From positions 1,328,441 to 1,392,440 of the forward strand of contig BCKC01000001.1 of assembly GCA_001600455.1 (NCBI GenBank): 64,000 bases of DNA, written 5' to 3'. The notes below the pieces were generated by a model, which was not told where the DNA came from, did no database searches, and saw nothing but the letters and a program-made list of their open reading frames with translations. Shown here one piece after another: positions 9,884-21,476 of this stretch; positions within the stretch are counted from its first letter, which is position 1; every line of letters begins with the position of its first letter. The translations under genes and the position numbers were made by a program. This DNA is from Endocalyx cinctus. Its lineage: Eukaryota; Ascomycota; Sordariomycetes; Amphisphaeriales; Apiosporaceae.

Positions 9884-12256
9884 GTCCTCCCTTTTTTTTT
9901 TTTTGCTCCCTCTTTTTCCCTTGATTTCTTAATTTACTCTGTAAAATTCCCTTTTGTGATTTATTCTCCCCGTTGTTGTTATCGGATTTGATTATTAGAT
10001 TTCTTATAGCTGTTCTTGGTCTATTCTAACCTTCATATCAGATTTTTGCACGATAAAAAGCGACCCACTTAAAATTGTACACCGGCCTGACCAGCCAGAC
10101 GGTGGACTACAAGCTACAGGTTTCTCATACATTCATTATTGACTTATCCTGCGATGTTTTTCCTCTACTGAGAAATAAATTTGTATTGAATCGATATTTA
10201 TTATTACAAGAATTATTGTATATGTTTATCTAGCAGCACCTTACAATATGTCTTGTAACTGGCAAGGCGAGCACTAAATAAGTATCTTCTTTTTATAGGG
10301 GGTTTATTTAAGAGGCTTCTGATTGGGCGATGACTGAGCCTGGTTTTGATAGCCTTTTATTTTATTTTTTGCCCCTTTTTATTCTACTCCAAGAAAGAAG
10401 ATGAAAAATGCGTTCCCTATATTACATACGACCAAGGAGGAATCTATCCGTCGCTGATTACGGCGAGTAAAAGCGACGCACGTTAAGGAGAGGGAGACAG
10501 CGAAATACGACGATCGTTACGTGCTCCTCTTTTTTTTTTTCTTTGATTCATCAATATAAAGCGAAACCGGCTCGGCTCTTTTACGAAAAAAAAAAAAAAA
10601 AAAAAAAGCTCCAACATTTTTTTCTTCACCGGCTTAATTTAATGTGTATACTAATCATCAAATTTTATGTTCTTTCTTGCTTTCTTGCTTGCTTTCACTC
10701 GATATTGCCGACCTTAGCGTACGCGTAGTGTAAAAAGGTAAGTTAAGTTTGAAAGCCCACCAAAGCCCTGGGCAAATCTCAAACCGACAAAGCAATATAA
10801 CACGTACATATATGTATACATATATATAACACGTATACAAATGTGTATTACACCGAGTTTCTACACGTTACCTACAAAAAATAAAGAAGTGCCGGACAAA
10901 ACGCCGTAAAGGGACAATGAACGTATGTATTATGCGTCCCCCCTCCCCAAGATTAAACAAGAAGAATCTTAATACGCAATGTAGATCTTGAGAAAGGGGA
11001 AAAAAAAAAAGGCAAAACAACGATATGTAAACAGATGGGGCCGCAAGATAAATACCTAGATGCCTAGATGCCTAGATAGCCGTCGAAAGTCTTTTTTATA
11101 CGCACACCCCTGGGTTTGAAGAAAAAAAGAAAGAAACCGGATATGTAAGGATGATTGAAAAAAAAACCTATTTCTTTCTGCATGTGACGCAAACAGATTG
11201 ACAAAAAGGCCCAGAGGGTGTATCGTATCGTAATGCATCTTTTGGGTTCAGCCCTTTTTTATTTATTATTTTTTTTCTCTCTTTTTCTTATCTGCTTGAT
11301 GAGTTTTTCTTGTACCTAACTATATATAATAGGGCGAACTAATGTAATGCAGGTGAAAAGTGTATACGTAGAGAAAATGTATACGGATATGTGTAGGGTT
11401 GTAATCATAAAATTTATAAACACTTTTTAGTAGATACGTTGCTACACTACCACGGTCATGTAAGTTTCTGTTTTGACCCCTGTAAGCTTTATTAATGCCC
11501 TCACGCCGAGGTCAGGGACGAGAAGAAAAGAAAAGGGAAAAAAAGGGAAAAAGAGTGGCACATATTTGCGAGCGGTGGAGGTGTATAAGTTGAATAAAGA
11601 CGAGTGGGGGGAAAAGGGAGGGGGTCTCTTTATTGTTGTAGTGCGGTGTACGTGTATATTGTATCCGTATCTCTCTACAGGGATACGTAACGTATTAAAG
11701 ATGGATGGAAAAGGCGAAGAAGGAAAAAAAGGAAAGAGAGTACCATGCAAAAAATGAGAAACACGCATAGTTTACGTAGTATTATAATGTACGCATATGT
11801 GGTATGTTGTTTTTTTTCTTCTTCTTTTATATAGCTTATATGGGAATTCCCATTGGTCTGCCTAGTACCACATGGAAACATCAGGGGTCAGGGTTGTTAT
11901 TGTTATACATAGTACTACGGTATACTATGTATGTATGTATTTGATCAAATAGTATACTACAAGTAAGTATGTATAAGTAAGAAGTACTGAGTAATATACA
12001 ATTAGATATGTGTACCCATAAGAAGGAAATAAAAAGAATACTAACGTTTTGTTTTCCTTACGACTTGTGAGTAAGAAGGATATCGTATTACGTATCTTTC
12101 CGAAAGGTTTCAAACAATATACCTAAGTAGACTTAGTGAAAACATACGATAGTAAGTATCTACTTTGTATACATTCATATGCGTAACCTTTTTCTTCTTC
12201 TTCTTTCTTCCAAATGTGCCGGTTCCCTTAGCCCCCCCTCCCCCCTTCTCCCTTCT

Positions 12257-12290
12257 CCCCCCCCCCCCCCCCCCCAAAAAAAAAACAAAA
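12257..12290. repeat. C19 homopolymer followed by A run
   Basis: A run of nineteen C (12257-12275) passes directly into a ten-base A run and further A-rich sequence. Such junctions are prone to length errors in assembly and probably mark a slippage hot spot. Confidence 0.85.
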
Positions 12291-12563
12291 AACAAAAACA
12301 AAACCAATAACCCCACTTGCTTCTTAGTTGAAAAAAAAAAAAAAGGTGGAGAAGAAGAAAAGGACAAGGATAGGAACATGGGTTTGATGGGTGGGGAATC
12401 AAAGGGAACGAGATTGTCGGGTGCAGAGCCCCAGATCACACATGCACAGCAAGAAAGAAAAGAACAAACGGTCTAAGCTTTAGCTACGGTCCGGGGAGGA
12501 TCCCTGCCTGCAAGACTAGATATCCGTTTTAAGGATGGAGATACTATTAGATGTAACTAATTA

Positions 12564-12610
12564 TATGAGGTATGAGGTATGAGGTATGAGGTATGAGGTA
12601 TGAGGTATGA
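12564..12610. repeat. Tandem heptamer repeat TATGAGG, six units
   Basis: Six perfect head-to-tail copies of TATGAGG are followed by a partial copy (TATGA). The unit is seven bases long, so the array does not preserve a reading frame from copy to copy. It lies in the spacer upstream of LAS1. Confidence 0.95.
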
Positions 12611-13311
12611 AGAGAGGGGTACTATAACTACTTGAGTACTTAAGTAATGTACCGCCATCTACAGCGCATTAACGCTGCGACTTAAGTATACTAGGTATCT
12701 ACCTAGGTATTTACCTACCTACTACATTAGTGTACCCTACACGTTATAGTGTATAGCATACATCGACTAGGTACTTAGCATGGAACGCATAGGTAAAACT
12801 TAAGTAGAGCGCTAAACTAATTAATTTTAGTGAGAATATTTCGTACCGCAGTATTGGTTCCATTATTCCCTGTCCAAGTCCCTTTTCTTTCTTAACTTGT
12901 TTTCTGATTCGTCCAAAATTCCAGATTTTTTGCCGTTATCCATGACTACACTTTTTCATCATCCAGCTGTTTTAGCATCATCAAAATATGTGTATTCGAG
13001 TTGTGGAAAAATAATAGTCAAGTAAATTATTGAACTGAAGTTTTTGCATTTTTTTTTTGTTAAACTGCTTTCCTATCTAAGAATGGGGTATAGTAGAAAT
13101 CCATGTGAAATCTAATATCTTCCTTCCATAACAAGATATATGTCATTGTTTTTGTATTTTTTCTTTTTTAACTTGTATTTTTCTCATGTCTTTTCATGGA
13201 CATGTTCATGTTGTCTTCATGGGCTTAGCAATTTTTCATGTTGACTTGTAGTTGGATAATCGTAATGCAAATCATCCAAATAGTAGTATTGCTCGGCCGG
13301 CGGTGACTCGT

Positions 13312-14445
13312 TTAATCATCCTTCTGCTCCTTCTCTTCCTGCTCTTGGTTCTGTTCCTGTTCCTGCTCTTCTTGTCCTTCGCCGTCCTCGTCTTCGTCAT
13401 CTTCCTCCTCTTCGTCTTCCGTAGCGGGTGGTTCCCAAGCTTCTTCCAATTTCCACCCTTTCCCTCTTCCGTAGGTCGAGCCCAAAAGATGTGACGTAGT
13501 AGAGCGGTAGTTGTCTAGTTCTGGGTCTGCTTCCGTCTTGGTTGGCGGGTCGTATAATCCCATTCCCACCAATATCTCCCCTTCCTCCTCCTCTGGTTCC
13601 TCCAGCGGCTGATAAGGTATCGACTCCTCCGACGGGATGGCCGCCTGGTTCTGTTGCGTCGGTTGGAACTCATCCGGCGTCGGTGGCGCCGTGCAGGTGG
13701 TGAAGCTCTGGACGGGGTACGACTCCCATTCTATCGGCGCCTGCGCCACGTAAGACGGGAATGGTTCGGTCTGGACGGGACTTCCGCCCGAAGCATACGT
13801 GGTTGTGTCTAGGACGGGCGTAGGGTTCCACATATCTGTCGTGATATATGATGGTACGTGTTGCGAGTCGGCTGGCGCCGCAAAGGGTAATGATAAAGGC
13901 GAATAGTTGCACATGGGGGAAGTTTGTCCCGAGTAGACGCTGGGTGTTGGCGGGAAGTTCTGGTAGCTAGCTCCTGGGTAGATATAGGGCTGCGGATATT
14001 GTACAGGTGCCTGCATGGAGTAATGCGTAGGTTGTGTTTGAGGCATCTCTATGTGCATTGGCTGATATTGCTGCTGTTGCTGCTGAAGATGAGAACTAGG
14101 ATGCCAGCTGACCGGCCGGTGACTTCTCTTCACCGGGTCTTGCTGAGCGGGATACGAGACTGGCATATCCTGCATTTGTTGAAATAGTGCCTGGTCGAGA
14201 GCTTGCTGTCGCCGCCGAGCTAGGGTGTTGTCGTTCATCAACGTCCTCCGCCGTGCCATCAAGGCTTGGGGACTGTTGCTGGCACTACTGGGTTTGACGA
14301 CACGCATGGAGTTGTTGATACGACATGACCGTCGAGAGGCTTCGTACGAGGAGAGCTGCCGGGATAGTTCCTCCAACGGAGATTCCGAGTACGTCTGATG
14401 TGGGGGGAGGTGGGAGATAGCCGCCCCCAAGACCGAGGGCATCAT
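13312..14445 (-). CDS. Conserved-looking disordered protein of unknown function
   Basis: Single-exon frame of 377 codons starting MMPSVLG. The protein is low-complexity throughout: a Ser/Arg-rich N-terminal part with an Arg-rich helix-like stretch (residues about 60-90, ALMARRRTLMNDNTLARRRQ), a Gln run near 118, then a long Pro/Gln/Tyr/Ser segment (120-280). A short ordered-looking block near 285-345 contains GEILVGMGLYDPP and GRGKGWKLEEAWEPP and is the most likely conserved core. The tail is almost pure Glu/Asp/Gln. No catalytic domain, signal peptide or membrane helix is seen. Composition resembles a transcriptional or RNA-associated scaffold, but that is only inference. The acidic tail is repetitive, so its length may vary. 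Confidence 0.75.
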   Translation of the reverse strand: MMPSVLGAAISHLPPHQTYSESPLEELSRQLSSYEASRRSCRINNSMRVVKPSSASNSPQALMARRRTLMNDNTLARRRQQALDQALFQQMQDMPVSYPAQQDPVKRSHRPVSWHPSSHLQQQQQQYQPMHIEMPQTQPTHYSMQAPVQYPQPYIYPGASYQNFPPTPSVYSGQTSPMCNYSPLSLPFAAPADSQHVPSYITTDMWNPTPVLDTTTYASGGSPVQTEPFPSYVAQAPIEWESYPVQSFTTCTAPPTPDEFQPTQQNQAAIPSEESIPYQPLEEPEEEEGEILVGMGLYDPPTKTEADPELDNYRSTTSHLLGSTYGRGKGWKLEEAWEPPATEDEEEEDDEDEDGEGQEEQEQEQNQEQEEKEQKDD

Positions 14446-14842
14446 TTTGAAAGGATATCTTCTTTTTACTTGTTCTTCCGTATGTAAAATGTATTGAGAC
14501 TACAAGATTGTAGGTAGGTAGAGGCAGATTTGTTTAACTCGAGCTGTATGGTTGATATGGTTGAGGGTATGTATGAATGGGTAATGAGAGAGAGGGAAGG
14601 TGGACGGTGATGATGTATTTATTAAGCTTGATATAAAGGGATCGATTTTAGACTACTAATAAGTTCGAGGAATGTGAAAATATTAAGGTACCACAAGCTC
14701 AATAATAAAGGACCCATCAAGTTAAGGAAAGTAGGTAAATGAAAATGGCACACACTTGATTATATTGAGTAAGGCAGGTAGGGCCGAGAAACAATACTTA
14801 TTGGAGGCCATTGTCCGATTTGGTATGTACATACTATGTAGT

Positions 14843-14885
14843 CTGTGTGTGTGTGCGTACTTAGTATGTTGTGTGTGTGTGTGTG
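14843..14885. repeat. Paired (GT)n tracts
   Basis: Two GT dinucleotide runs, about 14843-14854 and 14869-14885, are separated by a short TA-rich linker. Confidence 0.85.
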
Positions 14886-17167
14886 CAAGTATACTTTTTT
14901 TACATATACCATGTATGTATGATTTTTGGTCTGGGTTTCTACCCTGCGTCATATGGTACCAACAGGGATCAAGAATAAGGAGAAAGACAAAAATACCCTT
15001 CTTTTCTTGTATCCAAAGCCGGGGACGGATTGGTGATGGGTAGGTAGCGTTGGTGTAATGGAATAGACCAGGCTAGGTAAGGTTGTTAATGTGTCTTTCA
15101 CCTTTTTTTTTTTAATTTTTTATTTATTTAGACTAATAAATCATGGGCTGTCTGCAAGGTTATTCAAAGGAACGGGGTTTCGAACGATGTCGATAGGACA
15201 AAGCCACTAGGCGCCGGAGCGGTAAACCCTTGGACCTCCCCCATCGTCTTGCCTTTTCCGTAATTTAGCTGCGTGGCGGATCCGGTACGTAGAGTTTTTA
15301 GGTAGATGACAATTTGGTAAGGGAGGCATGGCCATGAGAGAGAGGGATGATCTAGCGTAGTATGTACAGTAGTGTAGTATATGTACGTGCTATCCTTGAA
15401 CAAAGGGAAAAAAAAAAAAAGAAGAATCCGCGGGAGGGTGCGTCGGAAGAATGGATTGGGATGTGTACTTAACCTAGCGTAGTGTCAACTAGATTGTTTT
15501 GGGATTCCTGATTAGTTGGTTGTTTTAGGACTGGGGGTTGACTCCGGTTAAAAAGGGAGTCTATCTATCTACTATATTACTTTACCTCCGCTTATATTAC
15601 ATTTACGTAGTATACTAGTGGACTTCTTCAAAGGTCCTTATTACTACGTAGTCTCAAGGTAACCCCTAGAATAGCGTTCCTTAACCTAGCTATACTAGCA
15701 ATCTAATAAGAATGCGGCTGCATCGTGGCTGCGTGGGTAGTGGGAGACACCATCTGACACCTGCGGACACACTAGGTGTGGGTAACTTTATTATGTACAA
15801 GATATTCAAGGGGTGTGCTGAGAGTGTGATTGATCCATAGCGTCCCAACCGCCGTGTTGTCTTATTATGAGCAAACCGCTTACAGGGAGAGGGGTTGTAA
15901 TTTTTACGGGCGTATACGTAATAAATCAACCTCTTTATGCCGAATTACCCACTAAGATGATAGGATACTACAGTAATTAGCTCTTACGGTTCACAACAAA
16001 AAAAAAAAAAGGGGTAAAAAACATTACCCTTACCAGGCTTAGGGAGGGAGGTGGATGGAGTAATAGCTGAGGATTATCAACCCACAATATACAATCCATA
16101 TTCCTTCCCAGCCTTGACTTTTACCATCCTAATTTGTACGAGAGGGGTGTTAATATGGCAAAATTTTCGTCTGGCTCCGTGTCACACACAGCCATGTAAT
16201 ATTTTTATGTGTGTACATGTATGCATGTACATAGTATGTATGTACGTATGTATGTAATATTGAACCCGGTAGGCGAATTCAATCCGGTATCCGCCTACCA
16301 GTTTATTGTCGTTTTGCCTCCCCTCCACGCAGGCTGGCAGGGTCTTATTTATGGGACTGGTAATAAACATCGTGAATGCATCTGTTTTGGATATTTTCGA
16401 ACCGTTAGATTTTGATTTGGAAAATAATCTATCTTACCTTCTCCCTCTTTGTTTCTTTCCCCCTTTCGGCAAAGGCTTACCCTAGTACTGTACTGTACAT
16501 AGTAATGTCAGAAAGTGAGCTATATAGAGGATATAATATGCGAAGTACATTTCTATAAACACGGTAATACTGTAAAGCTACGTTGGATAAGATATGTAAA
16601 TTAATTAGGTATTAGGTAGCGACGGTGGATTAAACGAAAAAAAAAAAAAAAGTTTACGCATACGTATAGTATATGTATATAGTATGTAGTATGTAGATAG
16701 TATCGGTCAAGTTTTTCTTTTGAAACTATCTAAAAACAGCATTGCGAAGCGGTATTGGCTACCTTTTCGACCTTCTCCGAAAAAGAACCATAATCAGATT
16801 ATTATGCTGGCAAGCTCTGATATGCTCGCTACCTAGTAATACCTTAGTATAGGTCGATACGTACCTAATAATATTAGTATACTACCTTGTAAATATACCA
16901 GCAAAGGTACAGTATGTATAGTATGTCTACCTATACGTATATATTACAGAATGCCTGATGGAGAAACGGGGAATGTTAAATTCGTATCACGAACGGACTG
17001 GGTTGTGGAGTAGTGACCTGCGTGCGCTATGCACAGTAGTGTAGCTTGGTAGGCTGAGACGATTATAACTGGCTGGTACGGGAATGATTTGAAGCACTCT
17101 GGCACTGTTACATCAAATGGTTAATACATAATGTAGATCATTTTTTATTTATTATTTTATTTACTAT

Positions 17168-17203
17168 GTATTTATGTATTTATTTATTTATTTATTTATT
17201 TAC
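17168..17203. repeat. TATT tetranucleotide microsatellite
   Basis: About nine imperfect units of TTTA lie inside the gene desert, with one interruption near the start. Confidence 0.85.
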
Positions 17204-20200
17204 GTGTACACTACACTATTCAAGGGCAAGTCTGTTACCAAGAACTTTTGAGACTTTGACGGTCTAAAGATTCTTCTACGTATATTACTCCGAGTCACTC
17301 AAAATCCTACTACTGTTGGATATATTAGACAGCATCCACCCACAGCCAGCCTACCTAAGTAAGAACTAGGTAGTAACACATAGAAAGAAAATGGAACAGT
17401 CAAACACTCAGTCCTACATTAATTACTTTGTACCTAAGTAATTTGTACCTTCATTTCCCCATCACAAGTATCTACTCAGGTAGTATAGATATTAGATAGA
17501 CCGTCATATCTTAATCAAGTTCTTTCGTATGGTACGCTACACTACGATATTATCGGCACATATCCATCTGCCAAGGAATAACCGAGACTCTCTGTATGGA
17601 TTGTGTTCATCTTAGTTGTAGCTTTACCCTATATTTGGGTCCGATCCTAGAATATTCCTTAAGCCTTGAAAATATCGGCTCTATACTAGTCCACTTATGT
17701 ACATTGGTATAAACATGCGCCTGAAAGTCACGTTGGCGATCTGGTAGGGTTCGATGGTCGGCTAGGTTTGGTTACAAGGGTAGTGTGAGAAAGACCAAAA
17801 AAAAAAATTAAGAGAGATTGCTTGGTAACATGTCAGTCTTTGCCGGATCATGACTAGCCGCTGTGTTCTTGGATCCAGTTCCATAGGTATGTACTAAAGT
17901 AATATATGATATATCCCCCACCCCCATAAGCCTATGCAGGAATGTAGGAGACCGGCTCTACAGAGTGGTCCTCCTACATTACTCTTACACCAATAGTCAG
18001 TGTAAGCCCGCTGAGCCATATCGATCAGCGCTCCTTGCTCTTTCGCTCGTACATATACGTGTAACGGTTCCAAATGAAACCCTCCACGTCTCCATGGCTT
18101 TGAGTCATTAAAATTGAACAAGGCACAAATACATATGATAAGTGGGAGTAATGTAAAGTTTTGTGAATAGGCATATTATACGACGACCGGATAGGAACGC
18201 CCGGCTGCTCATAAGATCATCCCCGATCCTTTCACACGAGACTCCGTACCCAACCGAAGAGCTGGTGCTGGTCGACCTTGTTTCGTTCAAACCCCCATCC
18301 ATCCCTTCGACCTGTTTGAGCTCTTACAGCATTTTCAGGATTAACAAAAAAAAAAAAAAAAAACTTTCGGTATCCGTGATTCGACCCATTAAGCTGTATC
18401 ATGTTACGAAGTCTTATTCGTATTTTTGTAATGCCGAAAACCTTAAGCGTGAGCTATCACTCGCTGGCACCTAAGTCAGCGTCTTAGTAGTTCATACCCC
18501 CCGTGACCAGGCAGCCAGGTAATGAAGGTCGTATATGTGATCAACCGGCATATATTTCACCATCGCTATCGGATTCAAACCACATGCTCCATCTTTTAAG
18601 ACGTCTGGCGCTGGATGCTGTAAGTTTCCCTATGCTATCCTTACGTACTTTTGAAATTTTTCTTTTTTGTCTTGGGTATCGTGGGGCTTTCTTTACACAT
18701 GCTTCGTCTTTGCGCTAATGTGCAAGATTTTGCATCGATGGGTAAAACTCATGCAAGCATACTGCGAGTCAGAGATCACGGTATGAATTGTTTAATTTTT
18801 TTTTTCTCCTGGTGGATGTTAGTTTCGCAGTCCCATACCCTGATAAACTCCACCACACTCGTGAAAACTTTACGATAGCCCGCTTACTCATTTCACCAAA
18901 AGTGACCGTTACTACGTATGTATTAATTATTACCATCGTGTACGTATGTGGTGTAGCTTTAGTTATAACTGGCTGCAGGCATCTTGTTTCGTTGCAGGGT
19001 TAGGTACATTTATATGAAGGTGTGGATTAGCTGGGCCTCGTTGCATCACTTTTTTTTTTTACCCTGAACCCGCTGGAAGTTCCCTAAAAGCCTCGGTGAA
19101 ACCGGTCCCCAGTCTACACTACCATGTACATACATTAAGCCGTAGGACGATGCTATCCCACCCAATACCTCTTGCAAGGATCATATCGTAAACCCGAAGG
19201 AGCTCTCAATCCCATATTACTTGCTAGTCACAAATGATGGGCGTATTGTAGCGGTACACTCAGTCTTATTTTATGCGCCCAGTAACACTGAGAGACCTCG
19301 AGTAACAAACGCGCAGGACGCGTAATAAACGTAAGTTCTAGGCTATCTTGTTTAGTCTAGCAGCCCTACCTACACTACAGTACTTGCCCGCACAGGCATC
19401 ATCTCCGGTTTGACGTCTACGTCAAGTTGGTTAGTAGGAACTGGCGATCACGAGATATTCACAAGATGACGATATCTCTTGAAGCTGTGCCAAAGGGCTA
19501 CACATTTACGCTATTTCTAGTGTAGTGGTGCTGCTTATTTCTGTCTATTTAGGAAAACAAAAAGATTAACATCAATGCACATCTCATACTTTTGCAAGGT
19601 TCAGGTCATTACACTATTTACTTAGCCTTGGTTATCACAGCGAGTATCCGACATATCATCAAAATAGGAAGCTTTCAACTCGTTTCCGAGCCACTATTAG
19701 TATACATACCTAAAATCATGCTCGTGTCACAATTGCCGGCTACATTATCTATATTACGTCGTGTACCGTGATGTAGTATATGTACGTATGTAGTATACTT
19801 ACATATAGTATATGTATAGACAGACCCTTGATAAATGTGGAACATCCTTTTTAACGCCACCATGGAACATCTCTGGAAGGTTTCTATTCGAGATATACTT
19901 TCCGACGACCACTGCGTAAAATCTAGACGTAACAAAATTGTGGACTAATTTACACGATCCTCTACTATTTGATCCCTGCTCACAAGCTTTTTACTATGTA
20001 CATATAGTATATACTATTATAGGAACATGGATAAGAAAGACTATTTCGAGATTCGATCCTGTTCTACAAGTACATACGCAGTATAGTATAGTACATAGTA
20101 GACACTACTTTTGTCAATCTCTGAGGAGCTTCTTATATACACGCAGTCCTACACTACTAATAGTGCAGGAATAGGTCATCAAAACTTCGTAAGATCGGTC

Positions 20201-21444
20201 GATCTTAGGTAACAATAGTAATGGGTGGATGGATAAGGTATTACGCAGTACACTATTATAGCGTAGCAAGTAATCTATCTTGTCTTTTTTTTTTCTCTCT
20301 TTCTCAATCCTTCTTCCTTTTTTGAATCTTAGACTTGAACGGCTTAATGTGGAAACTCGAACGGGATGTTCCAGTTGTACTTTTACATAGTACACCATCA
20401 GCTTTGGTTTTTGCCACTCATGCCAAATTTCCAAGTTAATTGCGGTCAAACGTGGTGTAGTTTTGCTTTTCTTGCGGGCGTATTCGGCCTAGAAGCCGAT
20501 ATTTCGGGCAGGGGGGGATCCCTCAATGTCAAGTAATCTGGTACACTATCTATCTGCTCTCGCTACTTACGGTACATGGTATATGTAGGGTGGATGGACA
20601 TGATCTATCGGTTGGTCATTCTACTTCCTAAACAAGATCTTCATACACATTCAAGGGAGGCTGAACACATGGAGCTACATGTAGTAATAAATAACATTCA
20701 ACCGGCGCTTTGGTAAATCGACCTATCTTCCAGAGTCTAAGCCACATACTTACGACTCCGGTGTTGCAGTAAATTATTACCTCGCAGCTTAATTAATGAC
20801 CAATAGGTGGCATCTCACATCCATGGAAATATATCTTCCGTTACCAATCATAGTTGATCCATAAGCCGCTAACCAACCCAATCCAGGGAACGTTATTACT
20901 TACAGGTATACTATCTATGTAGATGGAAGAAAAAGACCCTTAGGTGACCACCATATAATGTATATGTATTATGTATTATACTATACTACACAATGTGCTT
21001 GTCGGTATTAACGAGGCACGGAAAGGATCGGCTTCATCATCAAGTTTCTATCATCCTGCCGTGGTACAGTAAGAAGGGCAAAAGGAGCAGGTCCTCGATA
21101 ATAATAACTGTCGCAGCTTTACCAAAATGCTACTCGCCCCCCTCCTTTCCCCCTTGTCGCCATAAGCAACCTACACTACAAATAGGTTTCTCGGAAGGAA
21201 ATTCTGCACTACGTATATGTACTATGTAGTCGTCTCGACCGAGCCAAGCGGTTCTCAATGCCGTTTTCCCTTATCCCCACGTGAGGGCCTACATGTGTCC
21301 ATTACATAGTACACACTACAGATTATCCATGATCAGACGGGCATCAGGCTTTTTACAACTCGCATGAGAGGATTTCTGTCAGACTGATCCTTGTTCTAAC
21401 TTATAAGCCGAGACTGCGATAATTTTGTGTAGTTTTGCTTGCAT

Positions 21445-21449
<5 letters not shown>

Positions 21450-21475
<26 letters not shown>

Positions 21476-21476
21476 T
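21450..21476. repeat. T27 homopolymer
   Basis: An uninterrupted run of 27 T in the gene desert. It is on the scale of a poly(A) tail of a minus-strand retrotranscript, but no retrotransposed gene is recognisable beside it. Confidence 0.9.

Larger units (their letters stand above)
9884..13311. other. 3.4-kb intergenic region upstream of LAS1
   Basis: This holds the LAS1 promoter and the 3' flank of the next minus-strand gene. Visible structure includes an inverted repeat CGTCGCT/AGCGACG (10449-10455 with 10472-10478), a 22-base A run at 10586-10607, a C19 run followed by A-rich sequence near 12257-12300, and a heptamer tandem repeat at 12564-12610. The longest frames (up to 109 codons) are built from homopolymers and low-complexity sequence and are not convincing genes. 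Confidence 0.5.

Noticed and set aside
10421..10440. ACATACGACCA resembling the start of fungal 5S rRNA
   Set aside because: The next bases diverge completely from 5S rRNA; only the first eleven match.
12110..12476. Frames over the C and A homopolymers (103 to 109 codons)
   Set aside because: They read through poly-C and poly-A and are compositional artefacts.
20050..20060. AGATTCGATCC resembling a B-box
   Set aside because: No A-box or acceptor stem is found upstream; it is a chance match.
21450..21476. T27 as evidence of a processed retrocopy
   Set aside because: No neighbouring gene-like sequence or target duplication was found; homopolymers are common in these spacers.
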